A stretch of 64,000 nucleotides of DNA from Anagrus nilaparvatae (GCA_022575985.1 JAKSXM010000231.1:24466501-24530500), one strand, 5' to 3'; counted from the stretch's first letter, positions 21,001-33,000 are shown. Notes: generated from the letters alone by a model not told the origin. Numbers and translations are program-made.

Positions 21001-21984
21001 TTATAACATTTTACGTTATATATATTTAAGAAAAAAATTATTTGCTTTTATAGCTTTTTATTAAAAAGATAAAATACATTTCTGAAAATTTTATCTACTC
21101 TTATAATTCAATATTAGCCAGTACTTTTGCCCATAATGGCATTCTACAATTTTACCCTTTTTTGAAAAATTAAAAAGAAAAAATATTTGAATTTTAAGGG
21201 TATTTTTAAAATTTATTGACTAATATAGCTAGAAAAAAATATTGGCTTTATATATTTTATCATGAAGACAATAAAAAAAATTTTTGGACTGTTTTTTTTT
21301 CAGTCAAGCACCCGTAGAAGTAAAAAAATTTTTTTATATGAAATATTTTTAACTTATTTCACATGGCTTTTATCTGTTATATTAATAAAAAATTGCTTCT
21401 TAAGAAAGAAATTTGTCTTTTTTCATGACAACCATTTGTACGCCATCTTTTTAATTATAATTTGTTCAACCACTCAATTCGGTCAAACATAAGTATTCTA
21501 GAAAAAATAAATTCAGTAAAATCAATTGTAATCTCCAACTGTGGGATACTTGAGGGGAAGCCTACAATAATTATATAAAATCCTAATTTCAAGCCCTTTC
21601 CTAACCGCCTTGTACCTTATCAAACCAAGGCGATCTTAGCCCTTAGAAATCAAAGGGATTACAAATATAAGCGAGGCTGTGCATTTGATATGGGTTCGAC
21701 GCACCTCTGCGTCTATGAAGCTAATGTTGTCTTTAGGATCTCTTTCATAAATAAAAACATTAAATTTTAAATCAATTTAAATCTTTATAGAGTGTTAATT
21801 TAATAGAGGTCATTCTATGAACTTGCTCTACTAGAGATCCCAAGACAAGTTTAATGATGAGCGAAATGTGCGACGTTATGATTACGTGATTTTTTGGTAT
21901 TAGTGTCAATATAATCTGCCCCTCTAAGTGCGCTATATTATAAAATTTTAATTTTTTATTTGTATTAGGAGTACTTAATAATTA
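21001..21984. other. No gene recognised
   Basis: AT-rich DNA. A 76-codon frame at 21,262-21,492 is Phe/Lys/Ile-rich and has no family resemblance. At 21,550-21,720 the base composition is less AT-rich, with a GGTTCGACGC box-B-like string at 21,692, but no convincing box A partner. Confidence 0.4.
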
Positions 21985-23556
21985 CACAGTAAAAAATAAT
22001 GCACACAATATTACTACCGTGTAGTAATTTTACTACAGTTTAGTAATATTACTACAGAAATAGTAATTTTACTACAATTTGTAGTAATATTACTACTAGT
22101 AGTAATTTTACTATTTCGTAGTAATATTACTACAAGTATAGTAATATTATTACAAGTGTAGTAATATTACTACAAGTGTAGTAAAATTACTACAATTTGT
22201 AGTAAAAAAAATTTATTTTTTTTCCAGCCAGATACGACTAAATATAGCTTTAGGAGGTCATTAATGTTTGTAATACACAATATTAACTCTTATTTTTCGT
22301 TTTTAATATTATAAGCATACTCTACATTGCGTCTATATTCAGCAATAATCATGAAATAATAACTAAAAAGAGGAGGCCGGAACATTTGGATTGCCAAATT
22401 ACAATCTATACTTCTAAATCACTTTAATATGTTGAAAAAACACCAAAGATACCCTCCGTTTATTCCAATGCGCCTTCTGGGATTAAAAACGCAGGGCTGA
22501 ATGTTATAAAATTGGGTTTTTTCGATAACTTCCATAAAACACTGTAACCTTGCAAATTAACTAAAATACTTCCGATTCATCTCATTTTTTCCGTATGAGT
22601 ACCATCTTTTAATTCCCGTCAGCCGCAATGTTCTTTCCACCTATTCTCTCATCGCTATAGTCAATAAACCAAATGCCCACTTTCGAACCCAAATGACCAA
22701 TTTTTAAATTGCTGCCAAAACTGTGATTTTCAATGAAAATAGGTCTTGTAGGTCTGAAAAATTTTGTAAAAGTTCCAAGTTTCCAAAATTTTCTTACTCA
22801 TTCTTTTGGCTTTCAAAGTTTCCGAAATATGATTCCACTATTTTCATTGAAAATCACAGTTTTGGCAGCAATTTAAAAATTGGTCATTTGGGTCCGAAAA
22901 TGGGCATTTGGTTTATTGACTATAGCGATGAGAGAATAGGTGGAAAGAACATTGCGGCTGACGGGAATCAAAAGGTGGTACTCATACGGAAAAAATGAGA
23001 TGAATCGGAAGTATTTTAGTTAATTTGCAAGGTTACAGTGTTTTATGGAAGTTATCGAAAAAACCCAATTTTATAACATTCAGCCCTGCGTTTTTAATCC
23101 CAGAAGGCGCATTGGAATAAACGGAGGGTATCTTTGGTGTTTTTTCAACATATTAAAGTGATTCAGAAGTATAGATTGTAAATTGGCAATCCAAATGTTC
23201 CGGCCTCCTCTTTTTAATTATTATTTCATGATTATTGCTGAATATAGACGCAATGTAGAGTATGCTTATAATATTAAAAACGAAAAATAAGAGTTAATAT
23301 TGTGTATTACAAACATTAATGACCTCCTAAAGCTATATTTAGTCGTATCTGGCTGGAAAAAAAATAAATTTTTTTTACTACAAATTGTAGTAATTTTACT
23401 ACACTTGTAGTAATATTACTACACTTGTAATAATATTACTATACTTGTAGTAATATTACTACGAAATAGTAAAATTACTATTTCTGTAGTAATATTACTA
23501 AACTGTAGTAAAATTACTACACGGTAGTAATATTGTGTGCATTATTTTTTACTGTG
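21985..23556. mobile_element. Giant palindromic MITE, 1.57 kb, TA target duplication
   Basis: The element starts CACAGTAAAAAATAATGCACAC and ends with its exact mirror ...TTTTTTACTGTG. TA flanks both ends (21,983-21,984 and 23,557-23,558), as for Tc1/mariner-type insertions. The arms run to about 22,740 and from about 22,840 and are nearly perfect over about 700-750 bp; the spacer is about 100 bp. The outer 200 bp of each arm is an array of GTAGTAATATTACTAC-like units, themselves palindromes. The frame at 22,723-22,998 is an accident of the arm. A single diverged arm of this family lies near 49,600-49,860. Confidence 0.9.
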
Positions 23557-24440
23557 TACACAATTTCATACAATTTTACTAAATCTACCTATATATTAAT
23601 ATCTGTTGATTTTTTGCGTGCCATTAGACAAGTCCTAACTGATACATAAATAAATTGATTTTAGATATAATTATTTATATTAATCTTAAGAAGATCAATT
23701 TTAGAATTTGATTACTATATTAATTACTATATATTAGTATATAATATTTTAAATCTCATTAATTTTCATTAATCTATAACATTTAAAATTTGATGAATTA
23801 ACTTAAATTTTAAGAATGATCATTCACAGAACATTCCTCACGCGCGGAAGCGCGCGAGGATACCGCTAGCTTATCATTAATTTCTGTTTATAACTTAAAT
23901 TAATAAATACTCCTTTTTTATCAATAAAATCTATTTTGACTTAGCTATATTATTCAGAACGAAAGATAGTTCTATAATAAGTGGAGTGACTCTAATGAGT
24001 GGTGGTACTCTAATAATCAAATTTGGGCGCCTGAAGGGCAATATATTAGTTAATGTGAATCTGCCCATATTGCGAGATTATATGTCACGTCGCGTCCAAT
24101 TAGCGGAGGCGTCCTTAATTTATACTAAGAATCGCGAGGTGGGATTTATGCAATTTACGTTGCATAATTCTCTCCTAACTTACGTCATAGCTGAGTTTTG
24201 GTCTCACACTACTGCGCCAGGTCAGAATCAGCAAAAATGCATCTGAGGGTTCTTGTGTCATCGGATGTATAATATAATGTGATAATATCGGATGTACGGT
24301 TTATTATTCATATTTATCAAATACTAGGGATATCAATTTTGACCTACTATACTTAACAATATTCTAAATAATATATAAAGAATTTAAATTTAAAGACAAA
24401 TAAAAATGTCAATTTTGTATTATTAATATATTATTTTTTT
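23557..24440. other. AT-rich spacer with one GC hairpin
   Basis: At 23,838-23,869 CACGCGCGGAAGCGCGCG forms a GC-rich hairpin followed 9 nt later by CTAG, the geometry of a Helitron 3' end. At 23,986-24,246 an 86-codon frame of higher GC content has no recognised domain. Confidence 0.4.
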
Positions 24441-24446
24441 AGAAAT

Positions 24447-24604
24447 CTGATTACCAACAATTTTTTTGTAATAAACGCCATCAAAATCCAAGACTTAAAA
24501 GCATGGGTACCATTACTTTTTAATTTTTTTGCTTAAATTTGGCACCCACGCTTAAAATCTTATATTTTGAAGGCGTATATTACAAAAAAATTTTTGGTAA
24601 TCAG
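24447..24604. repeat. Short fold-back element, about 158 bp
   Basis: CTGATTACCAACAATTTTTTTGTAAT at the left is mirrored by ATTACAAAAAAATTTTTGGTAATCAG at the right, with imperfect arms of about 70 bp. Confidence 0.75.
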
Positions 24605-24868
24605 ACCTCTTTTAGGGTTTTATTATCTTCGCACTTTGAGCTACCAAAATAAATCCATACGGGTTTTTGGGTCACTAAACAAGAATTCGGGTGAATTTTT
24701 TGTAAATAATTAATATTTCACCCTTCAATCAGGAAAAACAATCCCTAAAAAGAGTATTTGCTATAAATGCATCCCTTTTAGGGTATTTTTACTAATTTAA
24801 GGGTAAAATATTAATTACACAGCTCCACAAAAAAAAAAGTTCTGATCCTGTAACGAGCCCTACCTACA

Positions 24869-25115
24869 GGTAAGTTTTTCGATGTCCTAAAACCGAATCT
24901 GAAGTCAGAATTCAGCCTACACCCTCAGATTTTAACCCAGCTACCCCCAGCCACCCTCTAAACCACCCAAAAAGCAAATATTTTACTATGTCCAAAAGCT
25001 AAAAATAAAAGTACTTTAGTTACGTATTTTGATGTCCTAAAACCGAATCTGAAGTCAGAATTTAGCCTACACCCTCAGATTTTGCCCCAGCTACCCCCAA
25101 ATTCTTAATCAGTGC
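24869..25115. repeat. Tandem duplication of an approximately 155-bp block
   Basis: GATGTCCTAAAACCGAATCTGAAGTCAGAATT...CCTACACCCTCAGATTTT occurs at about 24,881 and again at about 25,030. GGGTGAAATATTAATTA-type strings also recur nearby (24,710, 24,801, 25,201). Confidence 0.8.
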
Positions 25116-25339
25116 CCCAAAAAACCCTTAACGACCTGATTTAGTCAAAATGCAAAAATTGCAAATGAAAACGTTTTAGGAGTTGTTTTTGCTAATTTGA
25201 GGGTGAAATATTAATTATTTATAAAAAAACTTATGACCGGTTTGTGTAACTACACAACCAACGAGCATGGAACATGTTCACTAATAACTAACACTGATAA
25301 TGAAGTATCTATTCTGTTCATAATATCAATATTTATATC

Positions 25340-26205
25340 CAAGTATTTCTGCACTAAAGTTCTTTAGAGACTTCTGCACCAATGGTCCCTAAGTACTTCT
25401 GCTCCAAAGGTCTTTAGGGACTTCTGCACCATAGGTCCCTAGGTACTTCTGAACCAATGCTCCCTAGGTACTTCTACACCAAAGGTCTTTAGGGACTTCT
25501 GCACCATAGGTCCCTAGGTACTTCTACACCAATGCTTCCTAAGTACTTCTGCACCAAAGGTTTTTAGGTACTTCTGCACCAAAGGTCTTTAGGTACTTCT
25601 GCACCAAAGGTCTTTAGGGACTTCTTCACCAATGCTCCCTAATTACTTCTGCACCAAAGGTCTTTAGGGACTTCTTCACCATAGGTCCCTAGGTACTTCT
25701 ACACCAATGCTTCCTAAGTACTTCTGCACCAAAGGTCTTTAGAGACTTCTGCACCCTAGGTACTTCTGCACCAAAGGTTTTTAGGGACTTCTGCACCAAT
25801 GCTCTCTAAGTACTTCTGCACCAAAGGTCTTTAGGGACTTCTGCACCAAAGGTCCCTAGGTACTTCTACACCAATGCTTCCTAAGTACTTCTGCACCAAA
25901 GGTCTTTAGAGACTTCTGCACCCTAGGTACTTCTGCACCAAAGGTCTTTAGGGACTTCTGCACCATAGGTCCCTAGGTACTTCTACACAAATGCTTCCTA
26001 AGTACTTCTGCACCAAAGGTCTTTAGAGACTTCTGCACCATAGTTCCCTAGGTACTTCTGCACCAAAGGTCTTTAGGGACTCCTGTACCAATGCTCCCTA
26101 AGTACTTCTGTACCAAAGGTCTTTAGGGGCTTCTGCACCATAGGTCCCTAGGTACTTCTGCACCAATGCTCCCTAAGTACTTCTGCACCAAAGGTCCCTA
26201 AATCG
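25340..26205. repeat. Minisatellite, about 25-bp unit, about 34 copies
   Basis: The unit is ACTTCTGCACCAAAGGTCTTTAGGG, alternating with variants GCACCATAGGTCCCTAGGT and CACCAATGCTCCCTAAGT. Higher-order pairs or triplets of variants recur, pointing to repeated unequal exchange. Not coding. Confidence 0.95.
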
Positions 26206-26214
26206 AAAATATTC

Positions 26215-26365
26215 TAAGTCCCATTTGACCCCCCCCTTAAAAAGGACAAATTTGACCCCTCCCCTTAAAAAGGACAAATTTGACCCCCCCCCTTAAAAAG
26301 GATATATTTGACCCCCCCCCCTTAAAAAGGACAAATTTGACCCCCCCCCCCCCCCTTAATTTTCC
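26215..26365. repeat. Poly-C tandem repeat
   Basis: Units of TTTGACCCCCCCCTTAAAAAGGACAAA, about 27-32 bp, whose C-run lengthens towards the right. The array directly abuts the minisatellite. Confidence 0.9.
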
Positions 26366-27111
26366 AGTTTTGAAGTACCCCCTCCCTATAAACATGTTCC
26401 ATGTTAAAATTACCTTAAATTCTTGATCAGCGACCCAAAAACCCTCTTATAACAATTCTTGGCTAAATCTAGAGACTCAGCTTGCTAATGTATAAAAAAA
26501 AATCCTTTTTGGGCGTAGTTTTTGCAAATCCGAAAATGTCTACCGGAAAAGACCCCGATTTTCGTGATCAGCAACCCAAAAATCATATAGTAAAGCAAAT
26601 CTCATGTTGGCCAGTGAAAATACACCCCCCCCTCCGCGATTTTACTGGAGTAATATATACCTGTTTAATCATTAGATAGAAAGAGATAATCATAAGAAGT
26701 GTTATATGATAGAAGGAGACAACAATATAAAATTTGTTATAAACAAAAATTTTTTTGAACAATATGAAGATGTCATGGGGAACTAAAAACAATCTGAAAA
26801 AGAAATTGATAAAAGTTAATGGGAAGTAACCAAAAAAATAGTTTATTTTTTCCAATGTTACAGACAGACGACTCCAATTAAATAAAAGCGTGTATAAAAG
26901 GGTGAAAAACATGTGGAAGAAAATTTTCTTGTCATACTTATCGTAAAACACAGATCTTCAAGAGTAAGAAAAACCAAAAAATTGGTTGGAAACTTGATAA
27001 AAAAAATTTATTTCCACTTTTTTTTTCTGGATCACTATGCGAAGCAATGTTACCAAATCCTTTGATGTCTTTATTATCTTACATATATAGCAGCACAGTA
27101 TATATAAATGG
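26366..27111. other. No gene recognised
   Basis: AT-rich DNA with remnants of GATCAGCAACCCAAAAA-type repeats (26,432 and 26,568). Both strands have only short Phe/Ile/Lys-rich frames. Confidence 0.5.
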
Positions 27112-28010
27112 CGCTAAACAAATCCCGTATCGAAAAATCCTGTGCAAGCTTTGTGCACAACGTTGTGCACAACGTTGTGCACAAGATGTACACAAGTTTG
27201 TACACAAGCTTGTGCACAAGCTTGTGCACAAAATCGCGAAATTTTGTGCATAAAATAGAAAAAAACTTAGTTTTAATAAAAATGGACGGGAAACCGAAAT
27301 ATAGTCCTCCAAAAGTCCAGGTAATACTTAGGAAGGTATTATTAATTAAAAATATAATTTGCCGAAAAAAGGGTCTAAAAGTATTCCAATATGGCGTATC
27401 CGAAAACTCTAAAAACACCCGAAAATAAATTTTCTGTATTAGATTTGGGTTTTCAAGATCAATGAAAACCAATTTGAAATGTAAATTTTCATAATTTGAC
27501 CGTACAAAAAAATTTTCGGTTTTCGAATATGGCGGACCCGAAAATTTCAAAAACTCCCGAAAATCAATTTTCTGCATTAGATGTAGGTTTTTAAGCTCAT
27601 TAAAAACGAATTTGAGATGCAATTTTTTATAATTTAATCTTGCAAATATTTTTCGGTTTTTTCAACATGGCGGTCTCGAAAATTTCAAAAACACCCGAAA
27701 ATCAATTTTCTGCATTATATTTTGGTTTTCAAGATCAATGAAAACGAATTTGAGATACAAATTTTCATAATTTAACCTTGCAAATATTTTTCGGTATTCC
27801 AATATGGCGGACCCAAAAATTTAAAAAAACACCCGAAAAACAATTTTTTGCATTAGATTTGGGTTTTAAAGCTCATTAAAAACGAATTCGAGATGCAATT
27901 TTTTATAATTTGATCTTGCAAATATTTTTCGGTTTTCCAATATGGTGGACCGGAAAACTTTAAATACACCCGAACATTAATTTTCGGGTCTATGATGGTG
28001 CGCGGTCTAA
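27112..28010. repeat. Satellite-like arm, left side of Gypsy-B
   Basis: It starts at ATCCCGTATCGAAAAATCCTG, runs through a TTGTGCACAACG array (27,150-27,230, every unit a palindrome), then five units of about 138 bp. Each unit carries CCAATATGGCGGACC and ACACCCGAAAA (near 27,390, 27,524, 27,666, 27,802, 27,942). The same sequence is present in reverse orientation at 39,345-40,075 and again at about 41,290-41,664. Confidence 0.85.
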
Positions 28011-28071
28011 TATATAAGTTATTAATTTATCAAATAATTATTAAATAACGATAACGATCTGGCCCCTTACC

Positions 28072-29034
28072 TGACTATCTCGATGTCGCTGAAATAAGTT
28101 GATAATAATAATAATTCTGGATAAAGGGGGGAAGGTAGCTAAGTCAATAAAAAATATTAATTTAAGTATAAAAAGTATTTAATAAAAATAATAAATGATG
28201 AAATGAAATGAAAATTATAATATAATACAAATAGCTTTAATCTTATTTGGCCATCATATTAACAAAATAAAATAATAATTATATGGAATACTGATTTCTA
28301 TTCCATAGATGGACTCGGCCATCTTGTGATCACTTAGTCTATGTATATGCATGTGTTAGCACTATACTCGTGTATTATTATATAATAAAAATTAACATAT
28401 AAAAACAAAAGGAATATACCACGAGGATATTGCCGGCTCATGCATATACATAGATATATAATATACGCTGTCTCTCTCATACATACGTAACCGCGATCAA
28501 CTTATATATATATGTATAATTTATTAACTTTATAAAAAAAACGAAATAATAATATTTTATTCACGATTTAATTAGTAACGTTCAATAATTTTCACTTAAA
28601 TTATAATTATTAGTTGATGAGGTACCTCAAGAAAACTGATATATACACACTTGTCCTTGAATTAATTCTTCTTTTTATCACTTTATTTTAAATCACTGAG
28701 AATGATTATTTTAAAAGATAACTTTGATTAGGATAAATGAAAGTAATAGTAAACTTTGATTATTAAACTTTGGCCTTCAAATATACTAAAATTACTTAAA
28801 ATTACTTAATAATTTTAATTACTGTGTCAAGACTTTTGACATGAACTTTTTTTTGTCTGCACACGCTAAGGCCTGGCGCGAGAGTGAGTATTTTGGCGTC
28901 TTTTTTCTTGTTTCTGCGGTCCAGCCGTTCCGCCTGTTGGTTCGGCCGTCGCGTTTCTTTTTTCGATTTTTATCTTTTGTTTTAGGCCGCGGTAATTTGA
29001 AATAGTTAATAATGAAAGATAAACTTTCATTACA
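28072..29034 (-). repeat. 3' LTR of Gypsy-B
   Basis: On the minus strand it begins TGTAATGAAAGTTTATC and ends CGAGATAGTCA (TG...CA ends). It is adjacent to the polypurine tract. The 73-codon frame at 28,819 is present in both LTRs and has no known relative. Confidence 0.95.
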
Positions 29035-29046
29035 TCCCACCCCCTA
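29035..29046 (-). promoter_or_regulatory. Polypurine tract of Gypsy-B
   Basis: AGGGGGTGGGA on the minus strand lies directly before the TGTAATG start of the 3' LTR. It fixes the orientation of the element. Confidence 0.85.
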
Positions 29047-29073
29047 GTGGCCGTTTAGTCGGAGGCTAAACGG

Positions 29074-29964
29074 CTAATAATGTAATGGCCTTTCTGGAGG
29101 TGGTCTTGGCAAATTTGGTATGTTTAAGACTTCGCGAACCGATTTAGGTATTTTAACTGCTTTTTGCATGTACTGGTTGTAAATATTTATTCTTTCTTTT
29201 TCCAGCGGACGAATATACCAGCGATTTATTTCGTTCTTCCTTTTTCTTCCTGTTTCGCTGTTTCTATTACATTTCCTTTTTTCTGCTTCCCACTCTTGAA
29301 TTTCCTTGTAGATATTTTTGGATCTATAATACCATTTTTCCAAAAGATGGTATTCTACGCTGTATTCATTCTTCCACTTCTGCTTTTGTTTCTCTCTGGA
29401 GGCCAGTATTTGGTCAACTGTGTTTTGTCTTACTGCTCTGACTCTGTTTTCGCTGTGTCCTTCTGGCCTTATAATCGATATTGGCTTGTTACAAGTAATT
29501 TTTGGTGACCCATTCTTGATGATGTTTTCTTGATTTATTGTAACATTATTTTCTATTGCCCTGGGTCGTCTAAGCTCTATCGTAGGCACTTGCCTGTTCA
29601 GCAATGTTTGGATTTGTGGCAATAGCCGCAATGCTAGTTGGTGATCTTTCTGTTTAATGGTGTTTATGAATCTTAAAATAGAGTCTTTTGATAATTGGCC
29701 ATCGTGGAGCACAGCAGGTATGGCGTTGATGATTTGTGGTGTACTGATAGATGGTAAAGCACGATGTTCTGTTGACCTGGTTTCCCCGAATTCTATTTCG
29801 GCTGAGGCGTTGTTATTTTCTTGGTTGTTTAGGGTCACTAGTATCCCCAACTTCCATGAACCATCGTTGTCTTGGAACTTCTTTGTTGTAACTACGAAGC
29901 TCATGCTGTCTGCTTCTTCTCCAAGATTTAATATCCATTCATATGTAGTATTCATCTGTAACAT
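29074..29964 (-). CDS. ORF3 of Gypsy-B, unknown function
   Basis: A 296-residue frame starting 132 bp after the pol stop and ending just before the polypurine tract, the position of env in some insect Gypsy elements. It has no signal peptide, hydrophobic segment or furin-like site, so an envelope role is not supported. The N-terminal 60 residues look like beta-structure (TYEWILNLGEE, GSWKLGILVTLNN). The middle is Arg/Glu-rich. The C-terminal 130 residues are strongly basic and aromatic (KQKWKNEYSVEYHLLEKWYY) and end PRPPPERPLHY. Such a tail suggests nucleic-acid binding, which is inference. It would need a subgenomic or spliced RNA, or reinitiation. Confidence 0.75.
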   Translation of the reverse strand: MLQMNTTYEWILNLGEEADSMSFVVTTKKFQDNDGSWKLGILVTLNNQENNNASAEIEFGETRSTEHRALPSISTPQIINAIPAVLHDGQLSKDSILRFINTIKQKDHQLALRLLPQIQTLLNRQVPTIELRRPRAIENNVTINQENIIKNGSPKITCNKPISIIRPEGHSENRVRAVRQNTVDQILASREKQKQKWKNEYSVEYHLLEKWYYRSKNIYKEIQEWEAEKRKCNRNSETGRKRKNEINRWYIRPLEKERINIYNQYMQKAVKIPKSVREVLNIPNLPRPPPERPLHY

Positions 29965-30096
29965 AGTTTATATGTTTGTAACGCGAAATTTGTTTTAACC
30001 ATTATAGATATAAATCTTATTTTCAATAAATCTTAATTTCTAATATTTTATATACAAAATTTACATTATTTACATTTTAATTTCCCGGTATATATT

Positions 30097-33000
30097 TTAT
30101 ATACTACGGTTTGAATCGTGTTTTTCTAAGACGCGCGCGATGAATTCCGAGTCAATATATGCGCTATTCACGTAGCTGGTTGTAAAAGGTTCACCCCCTA
30201 CCCCCGCCGGAAATTTACGCGGTCGGCCGCGCGGTCTCTTCCTGGTTGAAACTTCTTTATCTTCGGGCTTCTTGGTGGCCCTTATTCTTGAATCTTCGGG
30301 TTTTTCCTTAACTTCTTTTTCTGCAATTTCTTCTTGTTCTTGTCTATTATCAGTTGTTACTTTATTTCTTGTTGGATATCTATGAGGAGGTATATATCTA
30401 TTTTCATCTTGAATATTTTTATCTATGATTTTAGTCACGTTATTTTCTGATTGTTGGTTACGAGGATTTTTCGGAGCTAAGATTGTTTTCCTTATTTTTC
30501 CCCGTTTTATCTTTCTTGGCCGTCCAGGTCTTGGCTTTTCTGTTGGTTTTTCTTGTGATGGTTGTATTTGTTGCTTATTTTCCACAATTATTTCTTGTTT
30601 TTGACCTGTTGGCTTTTCTTTTGTTGCTATTGATTCTCTTGGATCTATGGTAAATTTTTCTTCTACATGTTTCAGATCTTTTGCATGGTAGATGCCTTCT
30701 ATTTTACCATTTACGTCAGAGAGCTCAAAAAGGTTTTCTGTAATTTGTTTTGTAATTGTAAATTCGCCTCTATTTTTGGGAGTTAAGCCGCTCGCTATGT
30801 TTGCTGAAGCGTCTGAAATCACAATATTTTTGATCCAGACTTTGTCCCCGACTTTAAAATTATGAGGAGATCTTCTTAGATCATAATATTTTGCTTGATT
30901 TTCAGTCGATTCCTTTTGGTTATCTTTTGCTACTTGTCTTACGTGTTGAATCTCTTCGTTTCGCTGGGCCCAATTTTTAGCTGCTTTATGTTCTTCTGAT
31001 CTTTTTAGCGTTGGCGATAAAGCTGGATTTCGTCCATAACATAAATAAAATGGTGAGTATCCAGTGCTTTCATGTACTGTAGTGTTATAATTATATGTTT
31101 TTTCCATCAGCTCTGAGTCCCAGGTTCTATGGTCAGGCGTTATATATGCTCTAATCATAGATTTTAGTGTTTTATTCAGGCGTTCGACTGGGTCGCTTTG
31201 AGGATGCCCTGGAGGAACCAGTGCATGTTCTATGTCGTGTACTTCTAAGAAACTTGACATATCTTTATTTTTGTATTCAGTTCCATTATCGGAAATAAGT
31301 TTTTCTGGAGTACCGTGTCTATAGATGACAAAATGTTTAAAGTTTTTCAATATGGTTAAGCCATCCTTCTTTCTGATTGGTATGACTTCTGCATATTTAG
31401 TGAAAAGATCTTCAAATATTAAAATATAATTATGGCCATTTTTTGAACGTGGGAACGGCCCCATGCAATCTGAAGCGACGTGTGTCCATAGTGATGGTAT
31501 TTTTCGTTTTTCCATGAACCCTGCTGGTTTACCATATACTGGTTTAACTTGTTGGCAAATATAACACGCTTTAACATATTTTGCCATGTCCCTGTTCATA
31601 CCTGGCCAAAAATATAATTCGAAAGCCCTGTAATATGATTTTTTAATGCCTAAATGGCCGCCTTGATCTTCGTGACACTCTTTTAAAACTTTTTCTCTAT
31701 TTTCTCTTGGTATGACTAATTTCCAATCATTTTCTTCGTCTTTTATTGCTGCTGTTCTTGGATCTGGCCTATAGTAGTATAATAAGTTGTCAACAATCTT
31801 GTAATCTTTAAATTTTTCTGGGTTTGACTGTACGTCTTTGAAGCGTTGGAGATACCATTCGTCTTCTGTATTATCTGAGTATTCCATAGATGCTACTATT
31901 ATTTGATCTTCATGAGCCCTTGATAAAGCATCTGGAACAACATGATATGCTCCTTTTCTGTGTTCAACTTCAAAGTCGTATCCTTGTATATCTAGAGACC
32001 ACCTGGCTAATCGTCCGTTTGGATTTTTCAGATTAATTAGCCATTTTAAAGCATCGTGGTCTGTAATAACTTTGAACTTTGTTCCTTCTACAAAGCATCT
32101 GAATTTTTTGGTTACTGACCAAAAAATTGCTAAGCATTCTTTCTCTGTTGTTGAGTATTTGATTTCATGTTCTGTTAGGACACGGCTAGCGTAGGCTATG
32201 ACTCTTTCTTGCCCATCAATTCTTTGCAGCAGCACCGCTCCTAATCCTGTGTTACTGGCATCGGTCTCGATGATAAACATTTCTGAAAAATCTGGCCTAC
32301 CTAAAATAGGTGCTGAAGCTAACTTAGCCTTAAGTGTCTCAAAAGCTGACTGACACTCTTCTACCCAAATAAATGGCACGTTTTTGGTGAGGTAAGTTAA
32401 TGGCTCCGCTATTGTAGCGTAGGCTGGAATGAACTTTCGGTACCATGACGTCATTCCTAAAAATCTGCGCAGTTGTTTTAAATTTTTCGGTTTTGGATAC
32501 TCAACAATTGGTTTGATCTTTTCTGGATCTGGTTGCGTACCCTGTTCGTTTATTAAGAACCCCAGGTATCGCACTTGAGACTTTCCAAAATAACTTTTTG
32601 ATCTGTTTATGGTGAAACCGGCGTCTGTAACCTTCTTTATCACCAGTTCCAGCCATTTCAAATGGCTTGACCACGTCGGCGTGGCAATTATTATGTCGTC
32701 TATGTATGCCATAACATATGGCGACATGTCGGGCGTTATTATTTTGCTCATAGCTCTCATAAATGTCGCTAGTGCCCCTTTTAAACCGAACGGCATTTTG
32801 ACGTACTCAAAAATACCTTTGCCTGGAACAACAAATGCCGTGAGATGGCGACAGTGTTCTGCTACGCGGACCTGGTGATAGGCCATTGAAAGGTCAAGTG
32901 TACTAATGAAGCGTGCGTTTTGGAGTCTGTTGAGCATCTGATCCATGTTTGGAATTGGATATGCGTCCCCTTTTGACACCTGGTTCAATTTTCTGTAGTC

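Noticed and set aside
21680..21720. tRNA or SINE with GGTTCGACGC box B
   Set aside because: No box A at suitable distance and no cloverleaf by eye.
22723..22998. 91-residue ORF
   Set aside because: Lies across the spacer and arm of the palindromic MITE; no independent evidence.
23986..24246. 86-residue ORF with less AT-rich composition
   Set aside because: No recognised motif, no splice or neighbour support; mentioned only as part of the spacer.
25340..26205. CRISPR-like array
   Set aside because: Units are contiguous with no unique spacers, no cas genes, and the DNA is eukaryotic. It is a minisatellite.
27074..27622. 182-codon ORF on the minus strand and overlapping plus ORFs
   Set aside because: Translation of the GTGCACAA array and satellite-like units; composition is repetitive (CTSLCTS) and no domain is present.
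28819..29040. 73-codon ORF in the Gypsy-B LTR (also at 39,129)
   Set aside because: Present only because the LTR is duplicated; no start context or domain.
29074..29964. Envelope gene for Gypsy-B
   Set aside because: No signal peptide, transmembrane segment or cleavage site; kept as ORF of unknown function.
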